64,000 bases of DNA from Dehalococcoidales bacterium. GTDB taxonomy: Bacteria; Chloroflexota; Dehalococcoidia; Dehalococcoidales; UBA5760. Below are positions 41,843 through 50,529 of this stretch, piece by piece (the stretch's first letter is position 1; every line of letters begins with the position of its first letter). Location of the stretch: the NCBI GenBank assembly GCA_028716225.1, contig JAQUQE010000001.1:29407-93406 (forward strand), in the 5' to 3' direction. The translations under genes and the position numbers were made by a program. Below the pieces are notes generated by a model. It did not search any database. It saw only the letters and a program-made list of their open reading frames with translations, and had not been told where the DNA came from.

Positions 41843-42406
41843 ATGTACTGCAGGAAGTGCGGTAGTAAATTGCCTGATAATAGTAAATTCTGTGATACGT
41901 GTGGTACGGCTATCAATACCGGACTATCGTCCAGTTCGCCGGTAGCTACGCCTCCGGCCAGGCCGTCGGCTTACCAATCCGAAGGCGATATTGCCAGGGC
42001 AGGAGCGGAAGTGGCCAGGGCTGGTGCCGAGGTAGCCAGAGCGAAAGCAGACTTTGTGAATGCGGCGGCTTATGCGGCAGCAAGAGATGTTTCACCCAAA
42101 TCGAGACTCGCAGCCACATTGCTGGCAGTTTTTCTGGGTGCTTTCGGCGCTCACCGTTTCTATCTGGGTAAGTACGGCAGTGCGGCGGGAATGCTGGTTT
42201 TGACTATAATCTACTTCATAATAGCCGGCGTAACCGGTACCGGCATCATGTTTCAGCCTAACCTTGCCATGATGAACCTATGGGCTTTGGGCTTTGCCTT
42301 AATTCCCCTCATGATAGTTAGTATCTGGGCCTTTGTCGATTTCATAGTGGTTGTCTCCGGGCATATGAAGGACGGCCAAGGAAGACGGGTCAAGAAGTGG
42401 CGATAG
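41843..42406 (+). CDS. Zinc-ribbon protein with TM2 domain
   Basis: A 187-residue protein with an AGGAGG site. The zinc ribbon (MYCRKCGSKLPDNSKFCDTC) is followed by an alanine-rich helix with near repeats (ARAGAEVARAGAEVARAKAD) and a TM2 domain (AATLLAVFLGAFGAHRFYLG, the family signature GAHRFYLGK) with two main helices, then a basic tail. TM2 proteins are membrane proteins of unknown role. It lies between two other zinc-ribbon genes in one transcription direction. Confidence 0.8.
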   Translation: MYCRKCGSKLPDNSKFCDTCGTAINTGLSSSSPVATPPARPSAYQSEGDIARAGAEVARAGAEVARAKADFVNAAAYAAARDVSPKSRLAATLLAVFLGAFGAHRFYLGKYGSAAGMLVLTIIYFIIAGVTGTGIMFQPNLAMMNLWALGFALIPLMIVSIWAFVDFIVVVSGHMKDGQGRRVKKWR

Positions 42407-42466
42407 CTACGCCACCATCTCTTGAACTCAGCACGAATAACGACTATAGCGAATAAGAGGTGAGAG

Positions 42467-43162
42467 ATGTTCTGTCGGCAGTGTGGTAAGGAATTAGCAC
42501 CGGACAGCAGCTTCTGTGATGAGTGTGGTACTGCGGTGGCTTCGTACTCGGACGCTACTGGTGCTGTAGATGTCGAAATGTCCGCAGATAGTGTGGAAGT
42601 GGAAACAGCGGGTGTTGAGTTGGAATATGAAATGACGCAACCCACAGGCGAAAAAACGATGGGTATAATACCGGTCTTGAAAAAACCGAAGTCCTTTGGG
42701 CGTTGGGACACCTACGCCATGGTTATTACCGACCGCCGTAGCATTTTCCCACAAATCACCAGCCAGATGCTCAAGGAGGCCGTTGTTGAAGCCCAGCGCA
42801 AGGGGAAGGAGGAAGGAAAAGGGTTTTTCTCACGCTGGGCCGATCAACTAAGGTCTACCTTCAACTATTCTCAGCGCTATTGGAACATCCCGCCGGAAGA
42901 TATCCTTCGTGAGACCCCGGGGAATTTCGCTATTGACAACGGGGACATCCGGGAGATTAAGGTGAAGCGCAAAGATGATTCCCGTGGCGATGACGTAGCT
43001 TCCCAGACTTATACCGAGATTAAGATAGATACTACTATTGGTGAGTTTAAATATAATATCGACGGACATGCCGGTGACGAGGTGAACATACTCAAGAGCC
43101 TGTTCGGGGAAAGAGTAAAGGTATCACACTGGTCTATGGGGGGGTTTAGTATCAGTATCTGA
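42467..43162 (+). CDS. Zinc-ribbon protein of unknown function
   Basis: A 231-residue soluble protein with the same N-terminal ribbon (MFCRQCGKELAPDSSFCDEC), a Val/Glu-rich acidic linker and a unique C-terminal domain: RWDTYAMVITDRRSIFPQIT, a charged helix (EAVVEAQRKGKEEGKGFFSR) and beta strands ending VKVSHWSMGGFSISI. The pattern 'ITDRRSIF ... DILRETPGNFAIDNGDIREI' resembles PH-like domains that sense or transmit membrane signals, but I cannot assign it. It has a GAGGTGAG site. Third of a three-gene set. Confidence 0.65.
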   Translation: MFCRQCGKELAPDSSFCDECGTAVASYSDATGAVDVEMSADSVEVETAGVELEYEMTQPTGEKTMGIIPVLKKPKSFGRWDTYAMVITDRRSIFPQITSQMLKEAVVEAQRKGKEEGKGFFSRWADQLRSTFNYSQRYWNIPPEDILRETPGNFAIDNGDIREIKVKRKDDSRGDDVASQTYTEIKIDTTIGEFKYNIDGHAGDEVNILKSLFGERVKVSHWSMGGFSISI

Positions 43163-43344
43163 ACCACGGAAATCTCCTGACACTTAGCTGAACTAGATGA
43201 CATAATGTAACATGTCGAGTTCAACCGTCAGTGATATGCCCAAGTTCTACCCATCCGCCGTATGCGAAACACGATGACGGTCTATTTGAGTTACTAGGAC
43301 AGCCTCAAGAAGTTGAGAGAGGGTGTTGGGCTCGATAGGGTTGA

Positions 43345-44253
43345 CTATTCATTACGGTAAGATTCCAGCATCAGGCGCATCTGACTGGCGTTTAGCACTG
43401 CCTTGTCCTGCTGACAGTTGTTAAACAGGACATGCAGCTGATGTGTCTTTGTCGCCAGATCTTTAATTCTATCGATCCATTCGGCCAGCTCCTCTTGACT
43501 ATAGAGATAGTCGAACCGCTGCGCGGCACCGATCCCTTTTTTGTCCCAGGCCTCCCGGTTTCTACCGTGGAATCTGATCAGGGCGATATCAGCCGTAGCT
43601 TCAGCAAGCGGTGGCACACTGGAGGAAAACCCCTGCGGCTCATCGACGCATACGAGCGGCAGATTATGCCTCCGCAGGAAGCTCAAAGTATGTTCCATAT
43701 TAACCTGATCGAACCACGAATTATGGCGGAATTCCACTGCGATGGTATACTGGGGCAGGTTTTGCTGGCAGGAGAGGATATGAGCACATTGTCCTTCCCC
43801 GGTGCAAAACCACGGCGGAAACTGAAAGAGGACTACGCCCAGCTTGCCGGCACTGTCTAGAGGGAGCAGGGCCTGACGGAAACGATGCCATATCTCCTGT
43901 AACACATCATCCGGGAGGTCATGGTAATAGAGGCTGTTCTTAACCCCTATCCTTGAGGGCAGGGATGCCCGGATATCTCTCGGCAGCGATGATAGTGGTG
44001 TGGGGTGCTGGGTAAAGAGCCGGAAGGCCTTGATGTCGAATATGAAGTTGGCCCCGGTTCTTGTTACCCATAGTCCGCTGGTTCCCTCACCGGGCAGGGC
44101 ATAGTAGGAGCTGTCTACCTCAACGACAGGAAACTGGCTGGCATAGTAGCGCAGTCGTGCCTCCGCAGAGAGTGACGGGTTGGGATAGAAGCGGCCGCAT
44201 TCTATAAGAGTCGGGTCGGTCCACGAGCAGGTACCAATCAGGATATTGCCCAT
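43345..44253 (-). CDS. DUF72 (YecE-like) protein
   Basis: A 302-residue TIM-barrel-like protein. GTCSWTDPTLIECGRFYPNP, VVEVDSSYYALPGEGTSGLW, YTIAVEFRHNSWF and HVLFNNCQQDKAVLNA are the signature blocks of DUF72. It is widespread in bacteria and archaea and has no established reaction. It is cytoplasmic and monocistronic here. Confidence 0.88.
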   Translation of the reverse strand: MGNILIGTCSWTDPTLIECGRFYPNPSLSAEARLRYYASQFPVVEVDSSYYALPGEGTSGLWVTRTGANFIFDIKAFRLFTQHPTPLSSLPRDIRASLPSRIGVKNSLYYHDLPDDVLQEIWHRFRQALLPLDSAGKLGVVLFQFPPWFCTGEGQCAHILSCQQNLPQYTIAVEFRHNSWFDQVNMEHTLSFLRRHNLPLVCVDEPQGFSSSVPPLAEATADIALIRFHGRNREAWDKKGIGAAQRFDYLYSQEELAEWIDRIKDLATKTHQLHVLFNNCQQDKAVLNASQMRLMLESYRNE

Positions 44254-44409
44254 CTATCGTATTCCTGTCTTTATTGCAACGATTTTAACATCCGGAGTAT
44301 GGGTTAGCCAAGCCTGCTGAAGACAGGGCTAAATTTACGGCTGGCGACAGCATAGTGTATCATTATAGTAATTGTTAACTACGCTTAGTAATGAGGAGTC
44401 TGGATAGAA

Positions 44410-45240
44410 ATGAATAATATCCCCCTGCAGCCCGGTCCTACCTATGGGCCGGTCAGATCACGGAGACTGGGATGGTCTTTAGGCCTGAATATCTCTCCGA
44501 TAAGCTATAAGCTGTGTTCATTCAACTGTGTCTACTGTCAGTACGGTTGGACCGCAGTCCATACCCTCGATATTGGCGACAGATTTCAGGACCTCCCCAG
44601 CACGGATGATTTCGCCAAAGCGTTAGAGAATGCCCTGAGGCAGGACAGGCCCATCGATAACATCACCTTCTCCGGCAATGGTGAAGCCACGCTTCATCCT
44701 CAGTTTGCGGAACTGGTCGACATCACCGTGGCGCTGAAGAAAAACTACCGTCCTCTGGCCAGGCTGGGGATACTCTCGAACTCATCCTCTGTTGCCAGTG
44801 AAGGAGTACGTTGTGCTCTAGCCAAGCTTGATTTTCGGATCATGAAGCTTGATGCGGGTGATATCGAGACCTTTTCTCGAATCAACAGACCCTGCCGGGG
44901 GGTGGACTATAACGCAATATTAGATGGTCTGAAATCAATGGATAACGTCAGCCTGCAGGCGATGTTCGTCGACGGGGAGATCCAAAACGTTAGCAAGCGA
45001 GAAATAATTAAATGGATCGAGAGGGTTTCTGAAATACGGCCGATTAATATTCAAATCTACTCTCTACATAGACCCCCGGCGGCATCAGGACTTGTGGAGG
45101 TAACGGAGGAAAAGCTGAAAGAGATTGCCGACCGCACCGAAACGGTAACCGGCATTGCGGTTGAGGTGATTGTCGCAGCATCGCCCTACAGCGAACGGGT
45201 GCACCAGCCCTGGCGGTGCCAACAGGAGCGTAAAAACTGA
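44410..45240 (+). CDS. Radical SAM protein, COG0731-like
   Basis: A 276-residue enzyme. GPVRSRRLGWSLGLNISPIS precedes the cluster motif CSFNCVYCQYG (Cx3Cx2C) that binds the 4Fe-4S cluster and SAM. NITFSGNGEATLHPQFAELV is the GGE-like motif. The N-terminal YGPVRSRRLG block is typical of the COG0731 group related to TYW1. The product is unknown; the gene stands just upstream of queA in the same direction but is not one of the known queuosine radical SAM enzymes. Confidence 0.85.
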   Translation: MNNIPLQPGPTYGPVRSRRLGWSLGLNISPISYKLCSFNCVYCQYGWTAVHTLDIGDRFQDLPSTDDFAKALENALRQDRPIDNITFSGNGEATLHPQFAELVDITVALKKNYRPLARLGILSNSSSVASEGVRCALAKLDFRIMKLDAGDIETFSRINRPCRGVDYNAILDGLKSMDNVSLQAMFVDGEIQNVSKREIIKWIERVSEIRPINIQIYSLHRPPAASGLVEVTEEKLKEIADRTETVTGIAVEVIVAASPYSERVHQPWRCQQERKN

Positions 45241-45358
45241 TTACCGGTTATCCACAGCATCCAAAGTCTGCTTATTGGTTTTTCTCGTAATCTACAGTGG
45301 GCTAAAATCCATACAGGATTCTTGTCACTAATTCTGCTTATTATATGGCGGTTATTTT

Positions 45359-46402
45359 ATGAGAACCGGTGACTTTGACTATGACCTACCCCCGGGGCTT
45401 ATTGCTCAGACTCCGCTTGAGCCGAGAGACCACTCGCAACTCATGGTAGTTGAACGAAGCGCTGCTTCCTTAAGCCATCACAGGTTCTTTGAGATAACGG
45501 ATTATCTGCATAGCGGCGACGTACTGGTCTTTAACGATAGCCGGGTTATCCCGGCCCGTCTTAGTGCCAGAAAAGCTGATACCGGCGGACGGTTGGAGAT
45601 TCTGCTCCTCCGTCAGATTGACTCCCGGGTCTGGGAGGCGCTGGTCAGACCGGCGAAGCGCACCAGGGTCGGCAGCAGAATGGAGATAACAGCCAGTAAC
45701 ATACACGTTAAAGAGCAGAAAACTGTTATTGCCGAGGTGATTGAGATAAGAGAGGACGGGATACGGGTAATAAACTTCTCCGATGGGATGATCCCTGATG
45801 GGGTTGGGGAAATACCCCTACCACCCTACATTCGCGTTCCCCTGAGCAGTCCGGAGCGCTATCAGACAGTCTATGCCGATGCCGCCGGGAGTGTGGCTGC
45901 ACCTACTGCGGGGTTACACTTTACTCCCCGGCTGATTGATGGTATAAGAAGCAAGGGGGTGCATTGCCTTTTTACCACCCTGCATGTCGGTCTTGATACC
46001 TTCCGGCCGGTACGTGAAGACAACCCGCTTGAGCATAAGATACACCGGGAATACGGAGTATTGGAGCGGAAGACCGCCAGTCAGCTCACTCTGGCCAGAA
46101 AAGAAGGCCGCCGCATCATATGTGTGGGCACCACAACAGTGAGATTGATCGAGGCGGCGGCTCAAGCAAGCAAACTGCCTTTAGTACAGCCGTTTCAGGG
46201 CTGGGTAGATCTGTTCATCTTACCGGGATACCGGTTCCAGCTGGTCGATGCTCTGATTACCAATTTTCACCTGCCCCGGTCGACACTACTGATGCTGGTA
46301 ACCGCCTTCGCCGGTAAAGATATTATCAAGTGCGCCTACAAAGAAGCTATAGCCCGGCAGTACCGCTTCTACAGTTTTGGTGATGCGATGCTGATACTGT
46401 GA
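45359..46402 (+). CDS. queA: S-adenosylmethionine:tRNA ribosyltransferase-isomerase
   Basis: A 347-residue protein of normal length. FDYDLPPGLIAQTPLEPRD at the N-terminus, VLVFNDSRVIPARL, AAPTAGLHFT and TNFHLPRSTLLMLVTAFAG are QueA signatures. It transfers the ribosyl part of SAM to preQ1 in tRNA, forming epoxyqueuosine. It precedes queH by 30 bases, so the last two steps of queuosine synthesis are in one unit. No preQ1 riboswitch is apparent upstream. Confidence 0.95.
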   Translation: MRTGDFDYDLPPGLIAQTPLEPRDHSQLMVVERSAASLSHHRFFEITDYLHSGDVLVFNDSRVIPARLSARKADTGGRLEILLLRQIDSRVWEALVRPAKRTRVGSRMEITASNIHVKEQKTVIAEVIEIREDGIRVINFSDGMIPDGVGEIPLPPYIRVPLSSPERYQTVYADAAGSVAAPTAGLHFTPRLIDGIRSKGVHCLFTTLHVGLDTFRPVREDNPLEHKIHREYGVLERKTASQLTLARKEGRRIICVGTTTVRLIEAAAQASKLPLVQPFQGWVDLFILPGYRFQLVDALITNFHLPRSTLLMLVTAFAGKDIIKCAYKEAIARQYRFYSFGDAMLIL

Positions 46403-46432
46403 GAAAATAGCCGTTGGTTAGAGTCTGATAAA

Positions 46433-46963
46433 ATGAGAATAGTGCTGCATATATGTTGCGGTGTCTGTGCTCCTGGAGCTTTTGAGAGATTATCCGGGGA
46501 AGGGCATCAGGTCCTCGGCTTCTTCTATAATCCCAATATCCACCCTGAAGCGGAGTATCAGAAAAGATTGGCGGCTGCCCGTATGGTAGCCCATAAGCTC
46601 GATTTTCCCTTCGAGGCACCTCCTTTTACGCCGCAGGATTGGTCAGCAGCAACCGGCCCTTTGGGAGATGAGCCTGAGGGTGGCCGAAGATGTGAAATCT
46701 GCTTCCGGATCAGACTTGAGAAGACATGTCTCTATATGAAAGACTGGGGTTACGACGCCTTTACGACTACTCTTACCATAAGTCCCCATAAGTCTGCCGA
46801 TGTGATCAATCGGGTGGGGGTGGAGATTGGGGGAGACCGGTTTTTAGTCCGGGATTTTAAGAAGAAGGACGGCTTTAAGCAGACTATTGAGATGGCTAAA
46901 AAATGGGGCCTCTACCGGCAGGATTACTGCGGATGTGCCTATAGTATGCAAGGAAAGCGGTAA
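46433..46963 (+). CDS. queH: Epoxyqueuosine reductase QueH
   Basis: A 176-residue protein of the former DUF208 family. Paired cysteines in LHICCGVCAPGAF, the motif RCEICFRIRLEKT, FTTTLTISPHKS and DYCGCAYSM identify QueH, the cobalamin-independent enzyme that reduces epoxyqueuosine to queuosine in tRNA. It stands in for QueG. It is directly downstream of queA. Confidence 0.93.
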   Translation: MRIVLHICCGVCAPGAFERLSGEGHQVLGFFYNPNIHPEAEYQKRLAAARMVAHKLDFPFEAPPFTPQDWSAATGPLGDEPEGGRRCEICFRIRLEKTCLYMKDWGYDAFTTTLTISPHKSADVINRVGVEIGGDRFLVRDFKKKDGFKQTIEMAKKWGLYRQDYCGCAYSMQGKR

Positions 46964-46965
46964 AA

Positions 46966-47685
46966 CTAATCGAGGTCGGCGGTAACCTCTTTGGCCAGTA
47001 CCGTATTACTCAATCGCTTGGCCAGATAGATGAACGGAGTATCGATAACCGCAACAAAGAGTTTGATAAGGTAGGTTGAGGCCAGTATCTGAAGCCAGGT
47101 ACTGCTATCGAAAACACCCCAGAGGGCTATCGTACAGAAGATCGCGCTGTCAATCGCCTGAGAGACCATGGTCGAAGCGTTGTTCCTCAGCCAGAGAAAC
47201 CTCCCTTTGGTCTTTCTTTTCCAGAAGAGAAAAGCCCAGATATCGTGGTGCTGGGAAACGAGGTAGGCAGTCATGCTGCCGGCGGCAATCCTGGGCATCA
47301 GGCTAAAGATGGTCAGCAGTGATCCTTGAGAGAAGTCCGATGTATGGGGAATGAAATGCAGGCCGAACTGCATCCACAGCGTCATCAGCGCCATCCCGAT
47401 GAAGCCAAGCCACACCCCGCGCCGGGCTGCTTTCTTACCGTACACCTCGGTCAATATGTCGGTAGCAAAGAAGATACCTCCGTAAAGTATATTGCCCAGT
47501 GTCGAGACCAGTCCGAATACCTCGACCGTTTTCAAAACCTGAATATTGGCCGTGATCACCGCAGCAACAATGATAGCGTAGAGTCCGTATCGGCCGAAGA
47601 AGCGGAAGGCGAGCACTGTAATGCCGAGGTTGGCGAAGACAAAACCGATCCAGAGCAGACTGTTGGAGAGATTCGCGGAGTCCAT
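46966..47685 (-). CDS. yhhQ: Queuosine precursor transporter, YhhQ/VUT family
   Basis: A 239-residue membrane protein with six or so helices. GGIFFATDILTEVYGKKAAR, LPRIAAGSMTAYLVSQHHDI and NNASTMVSQAIDSAIFCTIA are the hallmarks of the VUT/YhhQ family, which imports preQ0 or preQ1. This strengthens a salvage reading because none of the de novo genes queC, queD, queE or queF is in the window. It converges on queH with only two bases between stops and lies downstream of tgt. Confidence 0.9.
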   Translation of the reverse strand: MDSANLSNSLLWIGFVFANLGITVLAFRFFGRYGLYAIIVAAVITANIQVLKTVEVFGLVSTLGNILYGGIFFATDILTEVYGKKAARRGVWLGFIGMALMTLWMQFGLHFIPHTSDFSQGSLLTIFSLMPRIAAGSMTAYLVSQHHDIWAFLFWKRKTKGRFLWLRNNASTMVSQAIDSAIFCTIALWGVFDSSTWLQILASTYLIKLFVAVIDTPFIYLAKRLSNTVLAKEVTADLD

Positions 47686-47704
47686 TTCAATCTTCCTTCG
47701 GGCT

Positions 47705-48889
47705 CTATTTTACACCCTTCCGGTTACGGGCAGCCAACCACTTTTTCTTCTGGGCGAGACGTGTCTTTTCGTCGGTAGGCTCATAACCGGCAATAAAGGT
47801 ATCCCGAAAACTTTCAAAGTTGTCGCTAGCGATGGCATTCCTTATTTCCTGCATCAACCGATTCATGAAACTAAGGTTATGAATGGTAGCCAGCCGATAT
47901 GCCAGCATTTCACGGCATTTGAAGAGGTGATGCAGGTAGCCGGCGGAGAAGTTGCGACAGGCATAGCAGTCGCAATCAGGGTCAAGGGGAGCCTCTACCT
48001 GTCTATAGGCAGCGTTACGAATATTATACCTGCCCTGCCGGGTAAAGAGGGCCCCTTTTCGTGCTACCTGGGTGGGTAGGGCGCTATCGAAGATATCAAT
48101 CCCCCTGGCGACAGCCTCGATGATATCTTCCGGAGAACCGATACCCATAAGATATCTCGGCTTGTCGGAAGGGAGCCGGGCAGCTGTTTCCCCGACCATA
48201 GCCAGCGTTAGTTCCTTGGGCTCCCCCAGGCTCAAGCCGCCGATGGCGTAACCGGCAAACCCCAGCGCAGTCAGCCGGTTGGACGACCGGTGACGCAGAT
48301 CGGGATATAGCCCTCCCTGTACGATAGCAAACAGGGTCTGGTCTTTACGGGTCTGTGACCTCTGGCATATTTCAGCCCACCGGTAAGTTCGCTCCGTTGC
48401 TTGTTCGACTGCCTCAAATGAATCCGTGGGTGACGGACACTCGTCAAGTACCATTATGATATCCGCCCCCAGCGATTCCTGGAACCGAATTGCTGACTGA
48501 GGAGTAATCAGGTGCTGGCTGCCGTCGATGTGGGAGCGGAACAGAACTCCTTTGTCGCTGACGTTACGGAGCCGGGACAGACTGAATATCTGGTAGCCGC
48601 CGCTGTCGGTAAGTATCGCCCTCTCCCAGGACATAAAACGGTGCAACCCGCCCATTTTTTCAATAACATCTGTTCCCGGTCTCAGGTAGAGGTGGTAGGT
48701 ATTGGCCAGCAGCATATTTACCCCCAGCTCTTTCAGCTCTTCGGGAGCTATCGTTTTGACTGTGGCCTGACTGCCTACCGGTGCGAAGACCGGCGTCGGC
48801 ACCACCCCGTGTGGTGTAATCAACTCACCGGTCCGGGCAGAACTGCCGGGGCTGGTCTTGATGAGGCGAAAGCTATCAGTACTGTTTAT
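47705..48889 (-). CDS. tgt: tRNA-guanine transglycosylase; start may be ATA
   Basis: The enzyme exchanges guanine 34 for preQ1 in tRNA. Signatures: VPTPVFAPVGSQATVK, LANTYHLYLRPG, ILTDSGGYQIFSL, IVQGGLYPDLR, FDSALPTQVARKG and the zinc site CDCYACRNFSAGYLHHL. The first ordinary start (TTG 48823) would cut off the conserved head. The frame continues upstream as FRLIKTSPGSSARTGE, matching the family, until an in-frame TAG at 48907. Only ATA codons (48892 and 48889) lie ahead of it, the second with a G-rich ribosome site 7 bases upstream. I give 48889 as start. Confidence 0.9.
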   Translation of the reverse strand: MNSTDSFRLIKTSPGSSARTGELITPHGVVPTPVFAPVGSQATVKTIAPEELKELGVNMLLANTYHLYLRPGTDVIEKMGGLHRFMSWERAILTDSGGYQIFSLSRLRNVSDKGVLFRSHIDGSQHLITPQSAIRFQESLGADIIMVLDECPSPTDSFEAVEQATERTYRWAEICQRSQTRKDQTLFAIVQGGLYPDLRHRSSNRLTALGFAGYAIGGLSLGEPKELTLAMVGETAARLPSDKPRYLMGIGSPEDIIEAVARGIDIFDSALPTQVARKGALFTRQGRYNIRNAAYRQVEAPLDPDCDCYACRNFSAGYLHHLFKCREMLAYRLATIHNLSFMNRLMQEIRNAIASDNFESFRDTFIAGYEPTDEKTRLAQKKKWLAARNRKGVK

Positions 48890-48946
48890 TATCTCACCCC
48901 CCTGCTAAGCTATCCGGTAAACAAAAGGTTATTACTGAATACAAGA

Positions 48947-48999
48947 GTGCTCCTCTACCGGAGAAGTTGAGTAGGATATATCTCTCAGTATCGGAGCAC
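48947..48999 (-). terminator. Inverted repeat downstream of livF
   Basis: GTGCTCC (48947-48953) and GGAGCAC (48993-48999) pair around a 39-base loop that has its own short helix. It lies just past the livF stop and could end the liv transcript. Confidence 0.3.
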
Positions 49000-49040
49000 C
49001 CGGGCTCATTGATATTATTGCGGTATTACGGACGGGAGTA

Positions 49041-49742
49041 TTACTCGCCGAAGTAGGCTTCCCTGATGTATTCTTCCTTACCCAGCTCTTCGGCGGTGCC
49101 TGACGCGGTTATTGCACCTCGCTCCAGAATGTGTATCGTCTCGGCATGCTCGATAGTAAAGCTGGCATTCTGCTCGGCAATGAGGATGGTAAACCCTGTT
49201 TTCTTCAAGCTTCGTACCGCCTCGGATATATGACCGATAACAATAGGAGCAAGGCCGAGAGTAGGCTCATCCAGTAATATCAGCTTGGGTTCTAGCATAA
49301 AGGCCCTTCCCAGCGCGAGCATCTGCCGTTCCCCGCCGCTTAAGGTGTCCGCCTGCTGCCCCTGGCGTTCTTCGAGCCGGGGGAATAGTTCGAAGACATT
49401 GTTAAGATTCTGATCGATGTTGCTCCGGTTCAGGTAGGCTCCTACCAGCAGGTTATCCTTAACGCTCATACCGGGGAATATGCTGCCCCTCTCCGGAGCA
49501 TAACCGACCTTTCGCTTCACTATTTCCCGGGGAGGTAGTTTACGGAGCGACTCACCGTTAAAGATAATCTCACCGCGCCAGTCGGTTATACCGAGAATTG
49601 AGTCCAATAGCGTCGTTTTGCCGGCGCCGTTGGAGCCGATGATTCCGACACATTTTCCCTCATCGATGCTGAAAGAAACGTTGCTTATGGCGCAGGCCTT
49701 ACCATAGTAAACCTCGAGGTCTTTCACTTCCAGAAAAGCCAT
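49041..49742 (-). CDS. livF: Branched-chain amino-acid ABC transporter ATPase LivF
   Basis: A 233-residue ATPase with Walker A GSNGAGKTT, the LivF-type stretch VGYAPERGSIFPGMSVKDNL, signature LSGGERQMLALGRAF and Walker B LILLDEPTLGLAP. Length is normal. Last gene of the operon livK-livH-livM-livG-livF. It powers uptake with LivG. Confidence 0.92.
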   Translation of the reverse strand: MAFLEVKDLEVYYGKACAISNVSFSIDEGKCVGIIGSNGAGKTTLLDSILGITDWRGEIIFNGESLRKLPPREIVKRKVGYAPERGSIFPGMSVKDNLLVGAYLNRSNIDQNLNNVFELFPRLEERQGQQADTLSGGERQMLALGRAFMLEPKLILLDEPTLGLAPIVIGHISEAVRSLKKTGFTILIAEQNASFTIEHAETIHILERGAITASGTAEELGKEEYIREAYFGE

Positions 49743-49800
49743 CTGTGCATCTCCTCTTTACTACCCTTATTGCCATCGTGAAGCCTGGTTCCGGGTATTG

Positions 49801-50529
49801 TTACATGCCGAAATATGCTTTCTTGACCTTTGTGTCATGGGCAACTTCTTCATAGGTACCTTCGGCAATGAGGTGACCGAACTGAATAACCACCGCCCTG
49901 TCTATCACTGCGGCCAGAGCCTTCAGGTCATGGCTGACCACGATAAAGACTAGGCCGGCTTTCTTCTTCTCCATCAGGAGTTCGGTTAGCTCGTTGATCT
50001 CGTGAACGGTCAAACCGGCGAATATCTCATCGAGCATGATAAGTTTGGGGTCGGTGGCGATTGCCTTGGCCAGCTCAACCCGGCGCAGGTCACCCAGGGA
50101 CAGTTCGTGCGGGTATTTCATGAGGCGGTCCTTCAAACCGACACCAATACCAATCTGCTCCACCTCTTCAATATTCTTCTTTTTTCCTCTCAGGCATTTG
50201 GTAATGCTATCCGGTACGGTGCTGATACGAAGGTCCTCAATAACAGGCAGGTCGTGATACGGCCGGGGTATCTGATAAGTCCGGGCAATCCCCATTTTCA
50301 CCCTTTGGTAGGTTTCCAGAGAGCCGATATCCTGCCCTTTGAAAGAGATCTGCCCGGTATCAGGTTTATAGTCTCCCATAATCAGGTTAAAGGTAGTTGT
50401 CTTACCGGCGCCGTTGGGTCCCATCAAACCCAGAATCTCGCCATCATCGACGTGGAAGTTGAGGTCGTTTACTGCGACGACACCGCCGAATTTCTTGGTA
50501 AGCCCCTTCACCTCAAGCAACCTGGTCAT
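49801..50529 (-). CDS. livG: Branched-chain amino-acid ABC transporter ATPase LivG
   Basis: A 242-residue ATPase: Walker A GPNGAGKTTTFNLIMGDY, LivG-type IARTYQIPRPYHDL, signature LSLGDLRRVELAKAI (LSLGD in place of the usual LSGGE) and Walker B LIMLDEIFAGL (DEI rather than DEP). The signature and Walker B variants are unusual but keep the catalytic Asp-Glu pair. It overlaps livM by 17 bases. Confidence 0.9.
   Translation of the reverse strand: MTRLLEVKGLTKKFGGVVAVNDLNFHVDDGEILGLMGPNGAGKTTTFNLIMGDYKPDTGQISFKGQDIGSLETYQRVKMGIARTYQIPRPYHDLPVIEDLRISTVPDSITKCLRGKKKNIEEVEQIGIGVGLKDRLMKYPHELSLGDLRRVELAKAIATDPKLIMLDEIFAGLTVHEINELTELLMEKKKAGLVFIVVSHDLKALAAVIDRAVVIQFGHLIAEGTYEEVAHDTKVKKAYFGM

Noticed and set aside
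45241..45358. preQ1 riboswitch ahead of queA
   Set aside because: I looked for the small pseudoknot with its A-rich tail and could not find it.
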